From positions 1-49,959 of the forward strand of contig JACJZP010000022.1 of assembly GCA_020635535.1 (NCBI GenBank): a stretch of DNA of 49,959 nt. Reading direction: 5' to 3'. This stretch comes from Flavobacteriales bacterium. Its GTDB lineage: Bacteria > Bacteroidota > Bacteroidia > UBA10329. Positions 42,147 through 49,959 of this stretch are shown here, piece by piece. The notes below the pieces were generated by a model. It ran no database searches, was not told the DNA's origin, and saw nothing but the letters and a program-made list of their open reading frames with translations. The position numbers and the translations under genes are program-made. Position 1 is the stretch's first letter, and each line of letters opens with the position of its first letter.

Positions 42147-42890
42147 GTGAACTACATCGAATACCTACCAGTTTTCATTCTGCTGGCTCTTTTAGCAGAG
42201 ATATTGGGGACAGTTGGTGGATTCGGCTCATCTCTGTTCTTTGTTCCAATAGCCAGCTACTTTCTCGACTTCCATTCTGTACTTGGAATCACCGCACTTT
42301 TCCATGTTTCCAGCAATATCACGAAGATTGCTTTCTTCCGACAAGGGTTCGATAAGAAAGTCATTCTGTCATTGGGAATACCAGCTGTATTGTTCGTCAT
42401 AGTTGGGGCCTTCATCAGCAAGTACTTGGCTACTGACGTTCTGGAAATAGCACTGGCAGTATTCCTTATAGTAACCAGTCTTACATTCCTCATCTTCAAA
42501 AATTTAGAAGTAAAACCAACCGTTGCCAATTCCGTTGGTGGCGGAATACTATCAGGCCTCATTGCCGGTATTCTTGGAACTGGTGGTGCCATACGCGGAA
42601 TTGTATTGACCGCATTCAACATGAAGACCGAAGTATTCATTGCAACTTCGGCCATTATTGACCTTGGTATTGATGCCAGCCGAAGCGCTGTCTACACCCT
42701 CAACGGGTATGTCCACGCACACGACCTCTACCTTATTCCTATTCTATTGGTTGTAAGTATTCTCGGTACCTACATCGGCAAGAAGGTATTGGAACGTGTT
42801 TCTCAAGAACAGTTTAAAACAACAGTTCTTGTGCTGATTCTACTAACAGGTATCATCACGCTCGGTAAGGTGATCTTCGACTTCACATAA
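42147..42890 (+). CDS. TauE/SafE family permease
   Basis: A 247-residue membrane protein beginning at GTG. The first motif (GTVGGFGSSLFFVPIA) and the second (SGLIAGILGTGGAIRGIVL) define the two halves of the TauE/SafE fold. It is a distant paralogue of the permease at 23359. Substrate is probably a small organic or sulfur oxyanion, not determined. The last 8 nt overlap the convergent DUF5723 gene. Confidence 0.85.
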   Translation: MNYIEYLPVFILLALLAEILGTVGGFGSSLFFVPIASYFLDFHSVLGITALFHVSSNITKIAFFRQGFDKKVILSLGIPAVLFVIVGAFISKYLATDVLEIALAVFLIVTSLTFLIFKNLEVKPTVANSVGGGILSGLIAGILGTGGAIRGIVLTAFNMKTEVFIATSAIIDLGIDASRSAVYTLNGYVHAHDLYLIPILLVVSILGTYIGKKVLERVSQEQFKTTVLVLILLTGIITLGKVIFDFT

Positions 42891-44331
42891 ACGCAGGACA
42901 ATCCACTGCACTACCGGGTTTCAGCCTTCCGTTCTTCTTCGACTTCTTCCCTGCTCTACTCTTACCGCAGAAAGGATTCTTGAACAGCGTGATCTTCACG
43001 CTGGCGTAGATGTTAGCTGAATAGATGTTCATTGGAATGATGAACGGAAGTAGATTATCTGACCCAATTGTAATGCTGTAGAATCGCAGCGCCAGACCGA
43101 CCTGTGGCGAACGGTAATCGTACAATGAAATTGGCAGCGATGCTTCGAACCATTTGTGCTCATAACGAGGCGTAATGGCCAACAGACTTCTTCGGATGCC
43201 CGTGGTACGTTTCCCGATTTTGAAACCTTGCACCCACGTTGCATTAGCGTAGAAGTTCTTTCCCAAGTTGTAATCGAACTGAACGGAGACCGCACTTGGC
43301 AGAGAAGTTCCGTATCGCGAACCGCTGGTCATACTACCCGCATCTGAGGCAAATTGAGAAGCGATCAGCGCATCAATATCGCTCATGCTATTTACATCGG
43401 CATTCGGGTAATCATTCCATGTAAATGTGGAGTTATTGAACTTACGGATAAGCGAATTCTTGTTGAAATTAATGCCACCAAGGTCGAGCAGCGAAACTCC
43501 GATCCTGTAGCGGTAATCGATTGTTCCGCAATCGCTTTGGGCGGTGTGTGGTTTGTAATCATCCACCTCTTCCAACATACGCTTGTACGTAAAACCAAGA
43601 TCAACACCAAAGCCATGGCCGTTAGCGAATCCAGGTTCGGTCATGGCATATTGCCCCGTTACGTTGGCAATATCCCAATCCTCATCGCTTACTACCTGAT
43701 GGTTGATATCATCCAGATACAAACTCATATGGCCAATTCCCATTAGGTACTTGGCAGTAATACCTACATTGATCATGTTTCTGCCACGTTGGTAGACAAT
43801 GCGTCCGTAACTGAGGCCAATTTCAGCCCAAGCCGTAGCATACGCCCCCATTTTCTGTTGGTCGTAAGAAATGTTGCGTTGTGGGTTGTAATCCAAACCT
43901 TCCCTAATGAACAGAGCCGTAGGTTCTGTCAGGTCTTCGGCAGAAATGAACGTCCGTGCAGCGGTATGAAAACCAAAGGCATTCTTGCCTTGCGAAAGTG
44001 TAAAGCTGGGCCCGTCTATACGGATGTTGCCAGCTGCATGCTTTTCCTTTCCATTAGTTCGGTAAAGAGAAGTAGGAATATTGCCACTGAACACATCATC
44101 CCAAACGTAGAAATCCTTCTTACCCAAGTAGACAAAGTTGTTCCAAGCAAAAACATCGGCACCAACGAGATTGATGTCCAACCATGCCTTACTATCCACC
44201 ATGCTCGATGGGTTCAGCGGCATGCCCGTGGTTCCTGCATAATTACTGTTGGCCAGTCCTACACGTTCTTGAGCCGATACGGTTGTTGCGCCTACAATGC
44301 ACGCAACGTTGAGGAGGTTTTTCGCATTCAT
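42883..44331 (-). CDS. DUF5723 family outer-membrane protein
   Basis: A 482-residue exported barrel-like protein. The signal peptide (cut near TVSAQE) is followed by the family opening VGLANSNYAGTTGMPLNPSSM. The rest is a series of amphipathic strands with many Tyr/Phe and Gly. The C-terminus has a basic stretch (KSRAGKKSKKNGRLK) that is unusual after a barrel. DUF5723 proteins are probably outer membrane and of unknown function. It overlaps the permease gene by 8 nt at the 3' end. Confidence 0.82.
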   Translation of the reverse strand: MNAKNLLNVACIVGATTVSAQERVGLANSNYAGTTGMPLNPSSMVDSKAWLDINLVGADVFAWNNFVYLGKKDFYVWDDVFSGNIPTSLYRTNGKEKHAAGNIRIDGPSFTLSQGKNAFGFHTAARTFISAEDLTEPTALFIREGLDYNPQRNISYDQQKMGAYATAWAEIGLSYGRIVYQRGRNMINVGITAKYLMGIGHMSLYLDDINHQVVSDEDWDIANVTGQYAMTEPGFANGHGFGVDLGFTYKRMLEEVDDYKPHTAQSDCGTIDYRYRIGVSLLDLGGINFNKNSLIRKFNNSTFTWNDYPNADVNSMSDIDALIASQFASDAGSMTSGSRYGTSLPSAVSVQFDYNLGKNFYANATWVQGFKIGKRTTGIRRSLLAITPRYEHKWFEASLPISLYDYRSPQVGLALRFYSITIGSDNLLPFIIPMNIYSANIYASVKITLFKNPFCGKSRAGKKSKKNGRLKPGSAVDCPAFM

Positions 44332-44529
44332 GGTTCAGTCGTTTTTGGTTGATGAGGTACTACAAGAACCCAAGTGAACCATCGATTATTATTACAGAAT
44401 TGCGATGGAAATTCAAATTACCGCATGAATGCAACATTTGTCCATTGTCTACTATCGATGCGAGACATCAAACTATGGTAAGTGAGACGGAATAAATATG
44501 GCCTACCCGTTATAACCAAAAGCAATGTC

Positions 44530-44538
44530 TACCTTCGC
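44530..44538 (+). promoter_or_regulatory. candidate promoter element TACCTTCGC
   Basis: A TAnnTTyGC-type -7 element 74 bp before the helicase start, in a 281-bp gap (44332-44612) between divergent genes. No clear TTG box lies 17-23 bp upstream. The gap holds no gene, tRNA or repeat that I can recognise. Confidence 0.3.
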
Positions 44539-44612
44539 GCCAGATTTCATCCTTCCTCAAATAGGTTGCAAGGCGCATTTATTGGACGGTTGAAAGAACC
44601 AAAAGCACATAG

Positions 44613-46448
44613 ATGCCCACTTTTAAAGAATTAGGCCTTCGGGCCGAAATCGTTCAGGCGCTGGACGACCTCGGGTTTGAAAACCCAACACCTATTCAAG
44701 AGAAAGCCATACCGCAGGTACTCGATTCCAAGACAGATCTCATTGCCTTAGCGCAAACAGGAACCGGTAAAACAGCCGCATTCAGCTTGCCTGTATTGCA
44801 GCAGTTGGATGACACAAGCAATGACATTCAGTGCATTGTGCTCTGCCCCACCCGCGAACTTTGCTTGCAGATAACCAATGACATTCAGGATTTTGCCAAA
44901 TACATGAATGTGAATACGGTAGCCGTTTACGGTGGCGCAAGCATTGAAACACAGATCCGAGCCATTAAACGTGGTGCGCAGATAATCATTGGTACACCAG
45001 GGAGGACGGTTGATCTGATCAATCGAAGGGTTCTCAGATTGCAGACCGTAAACTATGTGGTACTTGATGAGGCGGACGAAATGCTGACCATGGGCTTTCA
45101 GGATGATCTGGAGACCATTTTGGCCGAAACACCTCAGGAAAAGCAAACGCTGCTTTTCTCAGCCACCATGCCAACTGCCATAAAGAACATCACCAAAAGC
45201 TATATGAACAACCCAGTAGAGGTTGCCGTTGGTGGAAGGAATGAGGGTTCTAAGAACGTTGAGCATCATTACTATCTGGTAAATGCCCGCGATAAGTACG
45301 AATGCCTGAAGCGTTTGGCTGACATGAATCCGAACGTGTACGGTATTGTATTCTGTAGAACGCGAAGAGAAACGCAGGAAATTGCCAATAAGTTGGTTCA
45401 GGATGGCTACAATGCCGATGCACTTCATGGCGATCTTTCTCAAGCTCAGCGCGATACGGTAATGGGCCGTTTCCGTAATCATCAACTTCAGCTTCTTGTT
45501 GCTACGGATGTGGCAGCGCGTGGTTTGGATGTGGATGAACTGACACACGTTATCAATTACAATCTGCCTGACGAAGACGAGGTGTACATTCACCGAAGCG
45601 GCCGAACCGGACGAGCAGGAAACAAGGGTATTTCCATTGCTATTATCCACGGCCGAGAGAAGGGCAAGCTGCGAGATATTGAACGCAAACTGAAGAAGGA
45701 GTTCATTCTTCAGCAAGTCCCAACCGGACAAGAAATCTGCGAAAAGCAATTGTATGCCATCGTATCGCGTCTAAGTAAGATGGAGGTGAACGAGAAGCAG
45801 ATTGCTCCTTTTCTACCACAGATCATGCAGCAGATAGGTCATCTCGACAAGGAGGATCTGATCAAACGATTGGTGAGCTTTGAGTTCAATAAGTTCTTAG
45901 AGTACTACAAGAACGCGCGTGACCTGAACGCCAACGACCGTGGATCGCGTGATAGGAATGACAGACCGGAACGCGGTGAAAGACGCGACCGTGAAGACCG
46001 TGGAAACCGAGGTGACCGCGGTGAACGTGGAGAACATTCAGACAGAGGGCCTCGAGGTCGTAAGTACGATGACGCAGACCGTTTTACCCGTTTTCATATC
46101 AACATTGGTAAAAGAGATGGCGTCAACCCAGCCACGTTGATGGGTTTTGTGAATGAGCAATTGCGCAAGCGGGATGTGGAGATCGGTAAAATCGAAGTAT
46201 TGAACACCTTCAGTTTCTTTGAGCTTGATAGCGCTTATGCGCAGAAAATGCTTCAGGAAGCCAGAAATGCCGAGCACAATGGCAAACCGATTTCGCTTAC
46301 CGAAGCCAAAAGCACTGGGCCAATGCCAAGTGGCAGAAAGACCAAAGACAAGCTAAAAGACCGTTTCAAGAAAGATAGACCTGGAAGCAGTGGCAAACGT
46401 CATGGTTCCAAACCACCAAGTGGTAAGCGCAAAAGAAGACCTTTCTAA
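44613..46448 (+). CDS. DEAD-box ATP-dependent RNA helicase with DbpA-like RNA-binding domain
   Basis: A 611-residue RNA helicase. Motif Q is GFENPTPIQEKAIP; motif I AQTGTGKT (47-54); motif II DEAD (152-155); SAT near 183; and HRSGRTGRAG near 330. After the two RecA domains comes an Arg/Gly/Asp/Glu-rich linker (about 440-490), then a DbpA-type RNA-binding domain (about 492-565), and a basic tail (SGKRKRRPF). It unwinds RNA in ribosome assembly, cold adaptation or decay, as CsdA/DeaD proteins do. It has a long leader and is convergent with the WD40 gene (6-nt gap). Confidence 0.95.
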   Translation: MPTFKELGLRAEIVQALDDLGFENPTPIQEKAIPQVLDSKTDLIALAQTGTGKTAAFSLPVLQQLDDTSNDIQCIVLCPTRELCLQITNDIQDFAKYMNVNTVAVYGGASIETQIRAIKRGAQIIIGTPGRTVDLINRRVLRLQTVNYVVLDEADEMLTMGFQDDLETILAETPQEKQTLLFSATMPTAIKNITKSYMNNPVEVAVGGRNEGSKNVEHHYYLVNARDKYECLKRLADMNPNVYGIVFCRTRRETQEIANKLVQDGYNADALHGDLSQAQRDTVMGRFRNHQLQLLVATDVAARGLDVDELTHVINYNLPDEDEVYIHRSGRTGRAGNKGISIAIIHGREKGKLRDIERKLKKEFILQQVPTGQEICEKQLYAIVSRLSKMEVNEKQIAPFLPQIMQQIGHLDKEDLIKRLVSFEFNKFLEYYKNARDLNANDRGSRDRNDRPERGERRDREDRGNRGDRGERGEHSDRGPRGRKYDDADRFTRFHINIGKRDGVNPATLMGFVNEQLRKRDVEIGKIEVLNTFSFFELDSAYAQKMLQEARNAEHNGKPISLTEAKSTGPMPSGRKTKDKLKDRFKKDRPGSSGKRHGSKPPSGKRKRRPF

Positions 46449-46454
46449 GGGAGT

Positions 46455-48065
46455 TTACTCAGAATCGGGCGATTCTTCAACAAAAGTGAGTTCAAGAGCG
46501 GAAGATCCCGTCAGATCAGAACGCAACTCAACCTGATGAGTGACCTTGCCATCAGAAACCGTCATAGTAACCGTATTGGGTGGAAGTGTGCCCAAGTTGT
46601 GCGCGTGTAGGAAAACATACACGCGCTTGTAATCAGAAGCATCAAAGCTTACTTTCTTCTTGGTTGCTGTAATACTGTATTCCTTGACAATGCAAGAATC
46701 ACCAATATAAATTGAGACGATATCGCCATCAATTACCTGAGCATCCCAAATTTCAAAGGTCAGTTGACCTCCAGATAGTTCCAATCTGTGCTCCTTCCTG
46801 ATCGGCTTTACATGCCTGTTCAACAGCGTTTCTGGCAGCTCACTTTCAATGCTGTGTTTAGGGGTTGCTACCACAGGCTGGTACTCAACCACGGGTTCCT
46901 CCTTTTTTAGTTGAACATTGATGTTCGCAGGTTTCCGGTGCTCTTCTACGGTTTGAGGTACATCTTCAACAGGTTCTACATACTGTACAATTTCCACGTC
47001 CGGTTCTGCCTCAACTTCCTCTTCTTCCTTGGCCTTTTTCTTTTTTGGCTTTTCTTCCTCCTCTTCTTCCGGAACGATCTGCCATAATTTGATACTCTTA
47101 TCCAAACTACCCGAAAGCAGATAGTTCGGACTATTCTCCACATCAAAGGTCATTATGGTTCCCTGTTCAGCCCACTGATCGAGAACCAACTGCTTCTTGT
47201 CAAGATCCCAAACGTTGAAACGGCTGGCGTGATCACCAGTAACCACATACTTCTGGTCATCTGTGAAAGCCAGATTGCTGAATTTCCTACTGCCAGTGCC
47301 TGAACGGAAACTGGTTACCAGGAAAAAACTGGATGGATCACGGACATCAACCCTCGAATTGCTACACCATGTAAGAATGCGTTTCCCATCACTACTGTAT
47401 TCCAACGCATTTACCTTACAAGACCCTGTGTTGTACTCTCTCACAATTTCACCAGAATTAAGATCAAGGGCCATGAGATATTTTCCAGCAGCAAAAACCA
47501 ATTCTGTACCCGATGGATTCACTGCGCCACATTGAATTGTACTCTCAAGATCGGAGTAGATCACTTCTGGGTCCTCACTCCCTTTGAACCTGACCTGCTC
47601 CAAATTCCGATTGGTTCCACCGAAGTAAACCATGTTGGTCTTACTGTTCAGCAAGGCGAATTTCACCTTGTTCACTGGCGTATCAGAAGCGCTGGCGGCC
47701 ACAATTCGCTGAAGACAATAACCGGATTCAGCATCCCACACCTTGATCTGACCATCATCTCCAGCCGTTATGATGAACTTGCCATCATCTGAATATCGCA
47801 GATCGGAAATGGCACCATAATGCCCTTCCAAACGCTTTACTGCGCCTTCTCCGTCAATCGTCCAAATGAGTAGCTCTCCTCTGGTACCTCCACTTGCAAA
47901 ATGAAGTTCGTCTGGAGAAAAAACAACCTTCCGAACACCATGATCATGACCATGAAATGTTCTGATGTGTTCAAGTTTAAGATTCTGACCATTGGTGATG
48001 AGCCAAACCTGAACCAATACGAATGTTAGGAAAACCCTCACCATGCTTGTGACCAACTTAGCCAT
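46455..48065 (-). CDS. exported WD40-repeat protein with charged linker
   Basis: A 536-residue protein with a signal peptide (cut near ITNGQ; ATG at 48044 is an alternative start), a seven-bladed-type WD40 propeller (about 30-335, with FASGGTRGELLIWTI, FIITAGDDGQIKVWD and LLSGSLDKSIKLWQ blades), a low-complexity linker alternating Glu and Lys runs (about 340-375), and a C-terminal beta domain (about 430-536). WD40 proteins with signal peptides act in the periplasm or cell surface as scaffolds. It is divergent from the EamA gene. Confidence 0.82.
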   Translation of the reverse strand: MAKLVTSMVRVFLTFVLVQVWLITNGQNLKLEHIRTFHGHDHGVRKVVFSPDELHFASGGTRGELLIWTIDGEGAVKRLEGHYGAISDLRYSDDGKFIITAGDDGQIKVWDAESGYCLQRIVAASASDTPVNKVKFALLNSKTNMVYFGGTNRNLEQVRFKGSEDPEVIYSDLESTIQCGAVNPSGTELVFAAGKYLMALDLNSGEIVREYNTGSCKVNALEYSSDGKRILTWCSNSRVDVRDPSSFFLVTSFRSGTGSRKFSNLAFTDDQKYVVTGDHASRFNVWDLDKKQLVLDQWAEQGTIMTFDVENSPNYLLSGSLDKSIKLWQIVPEEEEEEKPKKKKAKEEEEVEAEPDVEIVQYVEPVEDVPQTVEEHRKPANINVQLKKEEPVVEYQPVVATPKHSIESELPETLLNRHVKPIRKEHRLELSGGQLTFEIWDAQVIDGDIVSIYIGDSCIVKEYSITATKKKVSFDASDYKRVYVFLHAHNLGTLPPNTVTMTVSDGKVTHQVELRSDLTGSSALELTFVEESPDSE

Positions 48066-48166
48066 AGTTAGCCAATTTTTAAGTCTGCTGCAAATATCCT
48101 TACGACCTATCTCGAAAATTTACCAAGTCTGTTGCACATTCTTTCATGCAGGTTTCAATAATGATG

Positions 48167-48198
48167 TTGATTCCCTATTCACTTTATCGCCACATTTG
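48167..48198 (+). promoter_or_regulatory. candidate promoter of the EamA transporter gene
   Basis: TTG at 48167-48169 is followed after 21 bp by CACATTTG (48191-48198), one mismatch from TAnnTTTG, and ends 6 bp before the ATG at 48205. Use of this promoter would give a leaderless or nearly leaderless transcript. Confidence 0.4.
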
Positions 48199-48204
48199 CC
48201 GATC

Positions 48205-49047
48205 ATGTCCAAAGGAATCGGATTCATGCTCATAAGCACATTTGCATTCTCGCTCATGCAACTGTGCGTCAAGTTTCTACACCACATTCCCACCCATGAA
48301 CTGATTCTTTTCAGAAGCGGCATCTCATTGTTCCTCAGCTTGGTATACTTGCTTCCAAAGGGTATCAACCCGTTGGGAAACAATAGAAAGTTCCTGCTTC
48401 TTCGTGGCGTTTTTGGAGTCTCGGCCTTGAGTCTGTTCTTCATCACATTACAGAACATTCCACTGGCAAGCGCTGTAACGATTCAATATCTCTCACCGAT
48501 CTTCACGGCTGTCATTGCCATATTCGTTCTTGGCGAAAAGATGAGAAAATCTCAATGGCTGTTTTTTCTTGTTGCTTTTATCGGTGTTGCCATCCTGAAA
48601 GGTTTTGACGAACGCGTCTCGCTTTGGTATCTCGCGCTCGGGCTTCTCTCCTCTTTCTTTGCGGGGGCCGCTTACAACTGCATCCGTTTGGTTAAAGATA
48701 CCGACCACCCTCTGGTAGTGGTTTTCTATTTCCCTTTGGTGGCAACACCAATAATGCTTTTTCTCAGTTACTACGATTGGGTTACTCCGCTGGGCTGGGA
48801 TTGGCTCCTTTTGCTTCTTCTGGGAATCTTTACGCAGATCGGTCAGGTTTTCATGACCAAAGCATTACAAGCTGAAAAAGCCAATCTGGTAGCAAGTCTG
48901 AAATATCTTGGGTCGCTCTACGCCCTATTTTATGGTTATTTTCTGTTTGGTGAAAAATATGATGTGGTCAGCCTTCTCGGAATAGTAATGATCCTGGCTG
49001 GAGTTATCCTCAACCTCAAATTCAAAGACAAGCCGCAGGAAGCATGA
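48205..49047 (+). CDS. EamA/DMT family transporter
   Basis: A 280-residue inner-membrane protein with ten hydrophobic segments arranged as two EamA repeats. It opens MSKGIGFMLISTFAFSLMQ, and the second half contains ALGLLSSFFAGAAYNCIRLV and GIFTQIGQVFMTKALQAEKA. DMT proteins export amino acids, metabolites or toxins. The frame is open back to 48043, but those residues lack family character and overlap the divergent WD40 gene, so this start is chosen. The stop overlaps the next gene (ATGA). Confidence 0.88.
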   Translation: MSKGIGFMLISTFAFSLMQLCVKFLHHIPTHELILFRSGISLFLSLVYLLPKGINPLGNNRKFLLLRGVFGVSALSLFFITLQNIPLASAVTIQYLSPIFTAVIAIFVLGEKMRKSQWLFFLVAFIGVAILKGFDERVSLWYLALGLLSSFFAGAAYNCIRLVKDTDHPLVVVFYFPLVATPIMLFLSYYDWVTPLGWDWLLLLLLGIFTQIGQVFMTKALQAEKANLVASLKYLGSLYALFYGYFLFGEKYDVVSLLGIVMILAGVILNLKFKDKPQEA

Positions 49048-49959
49048 ACATTCCGATCGTTGATATTTCTCCTTTCCTGAAGCAGCAGGAATCTGGTATG
49101 CGTGAAACTGCTCGGCAAATTCGCAAAGCATGTTTGGATCATGGATTCTTCTACGTATCCAACCATGGAATATCCATTACCCTTCAAGCCCGATTGGAAA
49201 CTCTGAGCAGGGAATTCTTCTCATTACCGCATGATGAAAAAATGCGCATCCGAATGGAATTGGGTGGGAAAGCATGGCGAGGTTATTTTCCAATTGGAGG
49301 CGAACTGACCTCTGGAAAACCAGACCAAAAAGAAGGAATCTATTTCGGTACTGAATTGAACAATGATCATCCAATGGTCATTTCTCAAACACCGCTGCAT
49401 GGCCAAAATCTATTTCCAACAACGCCTTCAGAACTGAAACAGACTGTGCTTGAGTACATGGATGAGGTTACGGCACTTGGTCATCAGCTTATCCGTGCTA
49501 TTGCGCTGAGTTTGAATCTGCCAGAAAACAATCCACTGGAAACGATCTGTAGCGACCCTTTCATTCTGTTCCGAATATTTCACTATCCGGCAACCCAATT
49601 GGGAACCGAAACATGGGGGGTTGGAGAACATACCGATTATGGTTTGCTCACCATCTTAAAACAGGATCAGATCGGTGGACTTCAGGTGAGATCCAATGGA
49701 CGGTGGATAGATGCTCCGCCAATTGAAAACACCTTTGTTTGCAATATTGGCGATATGCTGGATAGAATGACAGGAGGCCTGTTCAGATCAACGCCCCACC
49801 GTGTAAGGAACACCTCAGTAAAAGATCGGCTCTCTTTTCCTCTTTTCTTTGACCCTGGATTCAACACTTTTCCAAAACCCATCGATGGAATAGAACTGAC
49901 AAGCAGCGACTTCTCTGACCGTTGGGATGGTGAAGATGTCTACAACTTTCAAGGGAATT
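49044..49959 (+). CDS. 2-oxoglutarate/Fe(II) oxygenase of the isopenicillin N synthase family, 3' end outside window
   Basis: The first 305 residues of an IPNS-like oxygenase, with the N-terminal DIOX_N half (IPIVDISPFL, DHGFFYVSNHG) and the jelly-roll oxygenase half. Iron ligands are H196 and D198 (GEHTDYG) and H252 (STPHRV); R262 (RLSF) should bind 2-oxoglutarate. The frame is intact to the window end. It starts inside the stop codon of the EamA gene (ATGA), so oxygenase and exporter are translationally coupled and may act on one metabolite. The substrate is unknown. Confidence 0.9.
   Translation, partial: MNIPIVDISPFLKQQESGMRETARQIRKACLDHGFFYVSNHGISITLQARLETLSREFFSLPHDEKMRIRMELGGKAWRGYFPIGGELTSGKPDQKEGIYFGTELNNDHPMVISQTPLHGQNLFPTTPSELKQTVLEYMDEVTALGHQLIRAIALSLNLPENNPLETICSDPFILFRIFHYPATQLGTETWGVGEHTDYGLLTILKQDQIGGLQVRSNGRWIDAPPIENTFVCNIGDMLDRMTGGLFRSTPHRVRNTSVKDRLSFPLFFDPGFNTFPKPIDGIELTSSDFSDRWDGEDVYNFQGN

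Noticed and set aside
42147..44331. The 8-nt overlap of permease and DUF5723 genes as a frameshift or misassembly
   Set aside because: Both proteins are complete and the overlap is a simple convergent tail overlap.
43789..44352. Plus-strand frame of about 187 codons opposite the DUF5723 gene
   Set aside because: No domain or signal; it only mirrors the conserved minus-strand barrel gene.
44332..44612. Possible tRNA or small RNA in the helicase leader gap
   Set aside because: No cloverleaf, terminator or conserved RNA pattern could be recognised by eye.
45159..45749. Minus-strand open frame of about 196 codons inside the helicase gene
   Set aside because: The plus strand carries all DEAD-box motifs across this stretch; the antisense frame is a shadow.
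48043..48204. Extra 54 residues at the N-terminus of the EamA transporter
   Set aside because: They overlap the divergent WD40 gene start and have no family character; a promoter-like element lies within this stretch.

Overview
This window looks like the chromosome of a Bacteroidota bacterium, probably of Flavobacteriales type. The evidence is several secreted proteins ending in type IX secretion (T9SS) sorting domains (type A, and one gliding-motility-associated C-terminal domain), a TonB-dependent receptor with a carboxypeptidase-regulatory-like N-terminal domain, DUF5723, DUF3943 and choice-of-anchor-B families, a three-gene proton-translocating transhydrogenase, scarce Shine-Dalgarno sequences, and promoter-like TAnnTTTG elements. 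Base composition is moderate and genes are densely packed. I saw no rRNA, tRNA, CRISPR array, complete insertion sequence or prophage.

Layout. 1-7.2 kb: a secreted GH31 enzyme carrying the residues expected of a sulfoquinovosidase, an amidase, a GNAT-like protein, a DUF1275 membrane protein and two small outer-membrane barrels; the second barrel appears to take its start codon from a dispersed repeat. 7.3-12 kb: a tandem pair of exported YdcF-like (DUF218) proteins, three divergent paralogues of a small STAS/SpoIIAA-like family around an FAD-binding dehydrogenase, and a shared palindromic DNA motif. 12-20.7 kb: a T9SS cargo propeller coupled to a C1 peptidase, then yidD and a 36-residue membrane peptide, a BASS-type transporter, a TauD-like dioxygenase, a TPR protein, a conserved pair of unknown genes and a choice-of-anchor-B cargo protein. 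20.8-29.5 kb: a GH97 glycosidase, a bacterial homologue of eukaryotic 3-hydroxyacyl-CoA dehydratase (Phs1/HACD/PTPLA), a TauE/SafE permease, slyD, a Na/Pi cotransporter and pntAA-pntAB-pntB, with a palindromic repeat inserted inside the pnt cluster.

29.5-31.5 kb is the least ordinary stretch. It holds a shortened lipoprotein followed by decayed sequence, an AT-rich orphan gene, a long-range inverted repeat, and a 21-bp minisatellite whose minus strand is an intact 37-codon frame of KLKxGYx heptads. 31.5-37.6 kb holds secreted proteins (PA-IL-lectin-like, DUF3943, cytochrome P460-like) and then a His/Cys-rich protein, a lipoprotein and a TonB receptor that together look like an outer-membrane metal-uptake locus, with a strong hairpin between lipoprotein and receptor. 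37.6-41.1 kb holds two T9SS cargo proteins; the second joins a type-1 copper cupredoxin to two PKD domains and three long Cys-rich repeats. 41.1-50 kb: bestrophin, a second TauE/SafE permease, a DUF5723 protein, a DEAD-box RNA helicase, a WD40 protein, an EamA transporter, and a 2OG-Fe(II) oxygenase cut by the window end.

The most interesting items are the HACD homologue, the predicted periplasmic sulfoquinovosidase, the operator-linked STAS-like trio, the cupredoxin/PKD protein and the heptad-coding minisatellite. All functions are read from recognisable motifs; no search was run.
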